A program made the translations under genes and the position numbers. Shown piece by piece: positions 62,796 to 64,000 of a stretch of DNA of 64,000 nt. The stretch covers positions 62,001-126,000 of the forward strand of contig NZ_JACBXD010000007.1 of assembly GCF_013870525.1 (NCBI RefSeq), written 5' to 3'. Numbering within the stretch: position 1 is the first letter of the stretch; each line of letters begins with the position of its first letter. The notes under the pieces were generated by a model, which made no database searches, was not told the origin of the DNA, and saw nothing but the letters and a program-made list of their open reading frames with translations. This DNA comes from Amycolatopsis pittospori (GTDB lineage Bacteria; Actinomycetota; Actinomycetes; Mycobacteriales; Pseudonocardiaceae).

Positions 62796-63488
62796 TCATC
62801 GGAGGTGGAGGACGATGCAGGCGAGGATGATCTCGGCGCGGTGGTAGGCGGCTCGTTTCGCGAACCTGGTGGCCAGGCCACGGAATTGTTTGAGCCAGTT
62901 GAAGCATCGCTCGACCACGTTGCGGAGCTTGTAGAGGTCGGGGTCGAAGGCCGGTGGCCTGCCACCCGCGCTGCCTCTGGCGTTGCGGCGGGCGACCTGG
63001 TCGGCGCGTTCGGGGATGGTGGCGTTGATCCGGCGTTCCCGTAGCGCAGTGCGGGTGCTGTGGGGTGGGTGTAGGCCTTGTCGGCCAGCACCCGCCCGAC
63101 CCGCACTCTCCGCCCGTCCACGTCGAGGTCCCGAATCTCGTCCAGCAGCGGCAGCGGCTGCGGGTTGTCCCGGGGTGAGGATCACCGCCAACGGCAGCCC
63201 CGCGGCGTCGACGGCGAGGTGGATCTTGCTTGTCAGTCCGCCTCGGGAGCGTCCGAGGTATTCCCCGTCGATGACGAGGTCTTCGATCCAGTCCGCGCAG
63301 CCCCCTTTTTTCCGGGCGCAGGCCGCGCGCTGAGGATCCGGTCCCATGTCCCGTCCGCGGTCCACTTCCGCAATCGCTCATGCGCAGTCTTCCACTGCCC
63401 ATAGCGTTCCGGCAGATCACGCCACGGCGCACCGGCTACCCCGCTGCCCCGTCTCCGCAGGCAGCAACGGCGCGATCACCGCCCACGC
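62796..63488 (-). pseudogene. Degenerate IS5-type (DDE) transposase
   Basis: Minus-strand fragments in two frames add up to one IS5/IS427-like transposase. The N-terminal [16 protein letters not shown] (from 63485) is followed by a deletion; then [20 protein letters not shown] in another frame; then [20 protein letters not shown] and SKIHLAVDAAGLPLAVILTP. The middle, DNPQPLPLLDEIRD and VGRVLADKAYTHP, is shifted out of frame by two compensating indels (near 63175 and 63060). The C-terminal INATIPERADQVARRNARGS and LYKLRNVVERCFNWLKQFRG are back in frame. A natural -1 frameshift site lies inside it, but the other breaks mean it is inactive. Terminal inverted repeats were not identified. Confidence 0.85.
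63305..63311 (-). other. Slippery heptamer A-AAA-AAG for -1 frameshifting
   Basis: On the minus strand the heptamer A AAA AAG lies in the frame that reads [10 protein letters not shown]..., and a -1 slip moves ribosomes into the frame reading [16 protein letters not shown]. This is how orfA and orfB of IS427-group transposases are joined, so this particular frame change is ancestral and not decay. Confidence 0.65.
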
Positions 63489-64000
63489 CCTAGGCGAAGA
63501 GGTGTTCAGAACCTACGGTGGCCGGGTCGGGACCGTGTTCCGTGAAAGCCTTCTCAGCCGCCCTTGACAGACGGTTGCGGAGCGCGCCACAAGCTGATCC
63601 TCGTAACCGGCTACAGCTCCACGACCCGAGCGACCCGACCACCCCGAACCTGCCTCATAGCGGCCACCACCGGCACCGCGCTGGGCGCCGCTCTGCTATC
63701 CGACGGACCAGGCCGGCGAGGCACGATCGTCCTGGCCGTGGGCGCGTGGGTCCTGATGTCGCTGGACGACAGATGGGGCACGCCGGCGGCGGTGTTCGCC
63801 TCGGCCGTCCCGGGATCCGCTCCGGCTGTCGGCGGTACTCGCGCCACCGCACGCGGGCCCGTTGTCGCCGAATCTACGCACCCGCCACGCGGACGTCGAC
63901 GGCTCCGGCCGCACCGCACCGAACATCACCTTGACTCCCGCCGGACCGCACCGGAGAGTGAGCGGGAACCCACGCGTCGGCAGAGGGAGGAACCCGGTGA
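63489..64000. other. Right-edge region without a supported gene
   Basis: The first part may hold the lost end of the insertion sequence. A plus-strand frame stays open from 63546 to the window edge and contains a hydrophobic stretch (CLIAATTGTALGAALLSDG, then IVLAVGAWVLMSL), but it has no good start codon or ribosome binding site. At the very edge GGGAGG (63985-63990) lies 6 bases before GTG 63997, so a gene probably begins there and continues outside. Confidence 0.4.

Noticed and set aside
62765..63520. Terminal inverted repeats of the insertion sequence
   Set aside because: Candidate ends near 62775 (GGCGTGTCCTG) and 63505 (reverse GGTTCTGAACACC) match too weakly to call.
63518..63934. 138-codon plus-strand protein at the right edge
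   Set aside because: Arg/Pro/His-rich with no motif or ribosome binding site. A competing frame contains a hydrophobic stretch, so neither can be trusted.

Overview
The window is very GC-rich with strong third-position GC, GTG/ATG starts and long runs of translationally coupled genes. It looks like a chromosomal segment from a filamentous actinomycete of the Pseudonocardiaceae, most likely Amycolatopsis or a close relative. Supporting signs are an Emb-type arabinosyltransferase (arabinogalactan cell wall), a HelR-type helicase behind a rifamycin-associated element, an aerobic (CobG-dependent) cobalamin pathway, a valine dehydrogenase/Lrp pair, and a DUF222-HNH gene behind a mycobacterial-type LexA box. 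The genus is inferred; no rRNA or tRNA gene is visible.

Layout. 1-10.8 kb: Eis-type acetyltransferase (cut by the window edge), P450/ferredoxin pair with a divergent TetR and operator, an APH-fold kinase, a second TetR with a divergent SRPBCC protein, a fused FAD/Fe-S oxidoreductase, a soluble GAF kinase with its NarL regulator, and a secreted LPMO with a C-terminal membrane anchor. 11.3-19.5 kb: five-gene branched-chain amino acid ABC importer (livFGHMK) converging on valine dehydrogenase, with a divergent Lrp regulator; then small genes. 20-26 kb: gltBD, ammonia assimilation. 26-33.3 kb: DyP peroxidase, DeoR regulator, ROK kinase, and an ABC exporter coupled to a two-component system. 33.4-49.2 kb and 55-58.2 kb: cobalamin genes in five blocks, starting with a cobalamin riboswitch and cbtBA (cobalt uptake), then cobQ-cbiB, cobU-T-S, cobC-cobB-cobO-chelatase, cobL-cobM-oxidoreductase-cobK, and cobG-cobH-cobIJ. 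Together they cover most steps from precorrin-2 to cobalamin; cobA, cobF and cobN are not in the window. 49.3-54.9 kb: emb and helR, inserted between cob blocks. 58.3-61 kb: a coupled operon of ABC ATPase, ABC permease, XRE regulator and a Clp-N/UVR protein that lacks any ATPase. 61-64 kb: tandem repeats, a probable SOS-controlled DUF222-HNH gene and a decayed IS5-type transposase.

Two structural themes stand out. First, many genes at transcription-unit heads begin 6 or 7 bases after a TANNNT hexamer, the layout of leaderless transcripts. Second, the spacers hold repeat families: long GCGAAAG hairpins (three copies), TTAGTC-type stem-loops, composite hairpins, a pair of mirror-arranged arrays with exact 21-bp phasing 41 kb apart, and a 141/155-bp tandem repeat bounded by 20-bp palindromes. 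The most promising leads for undescribed biology are the ABC/XRE/Clp-N-UVR operon, the Gfo/Idh/MocA enzyme coupled between cobM and cobK, and the 21-bp phased arrays.
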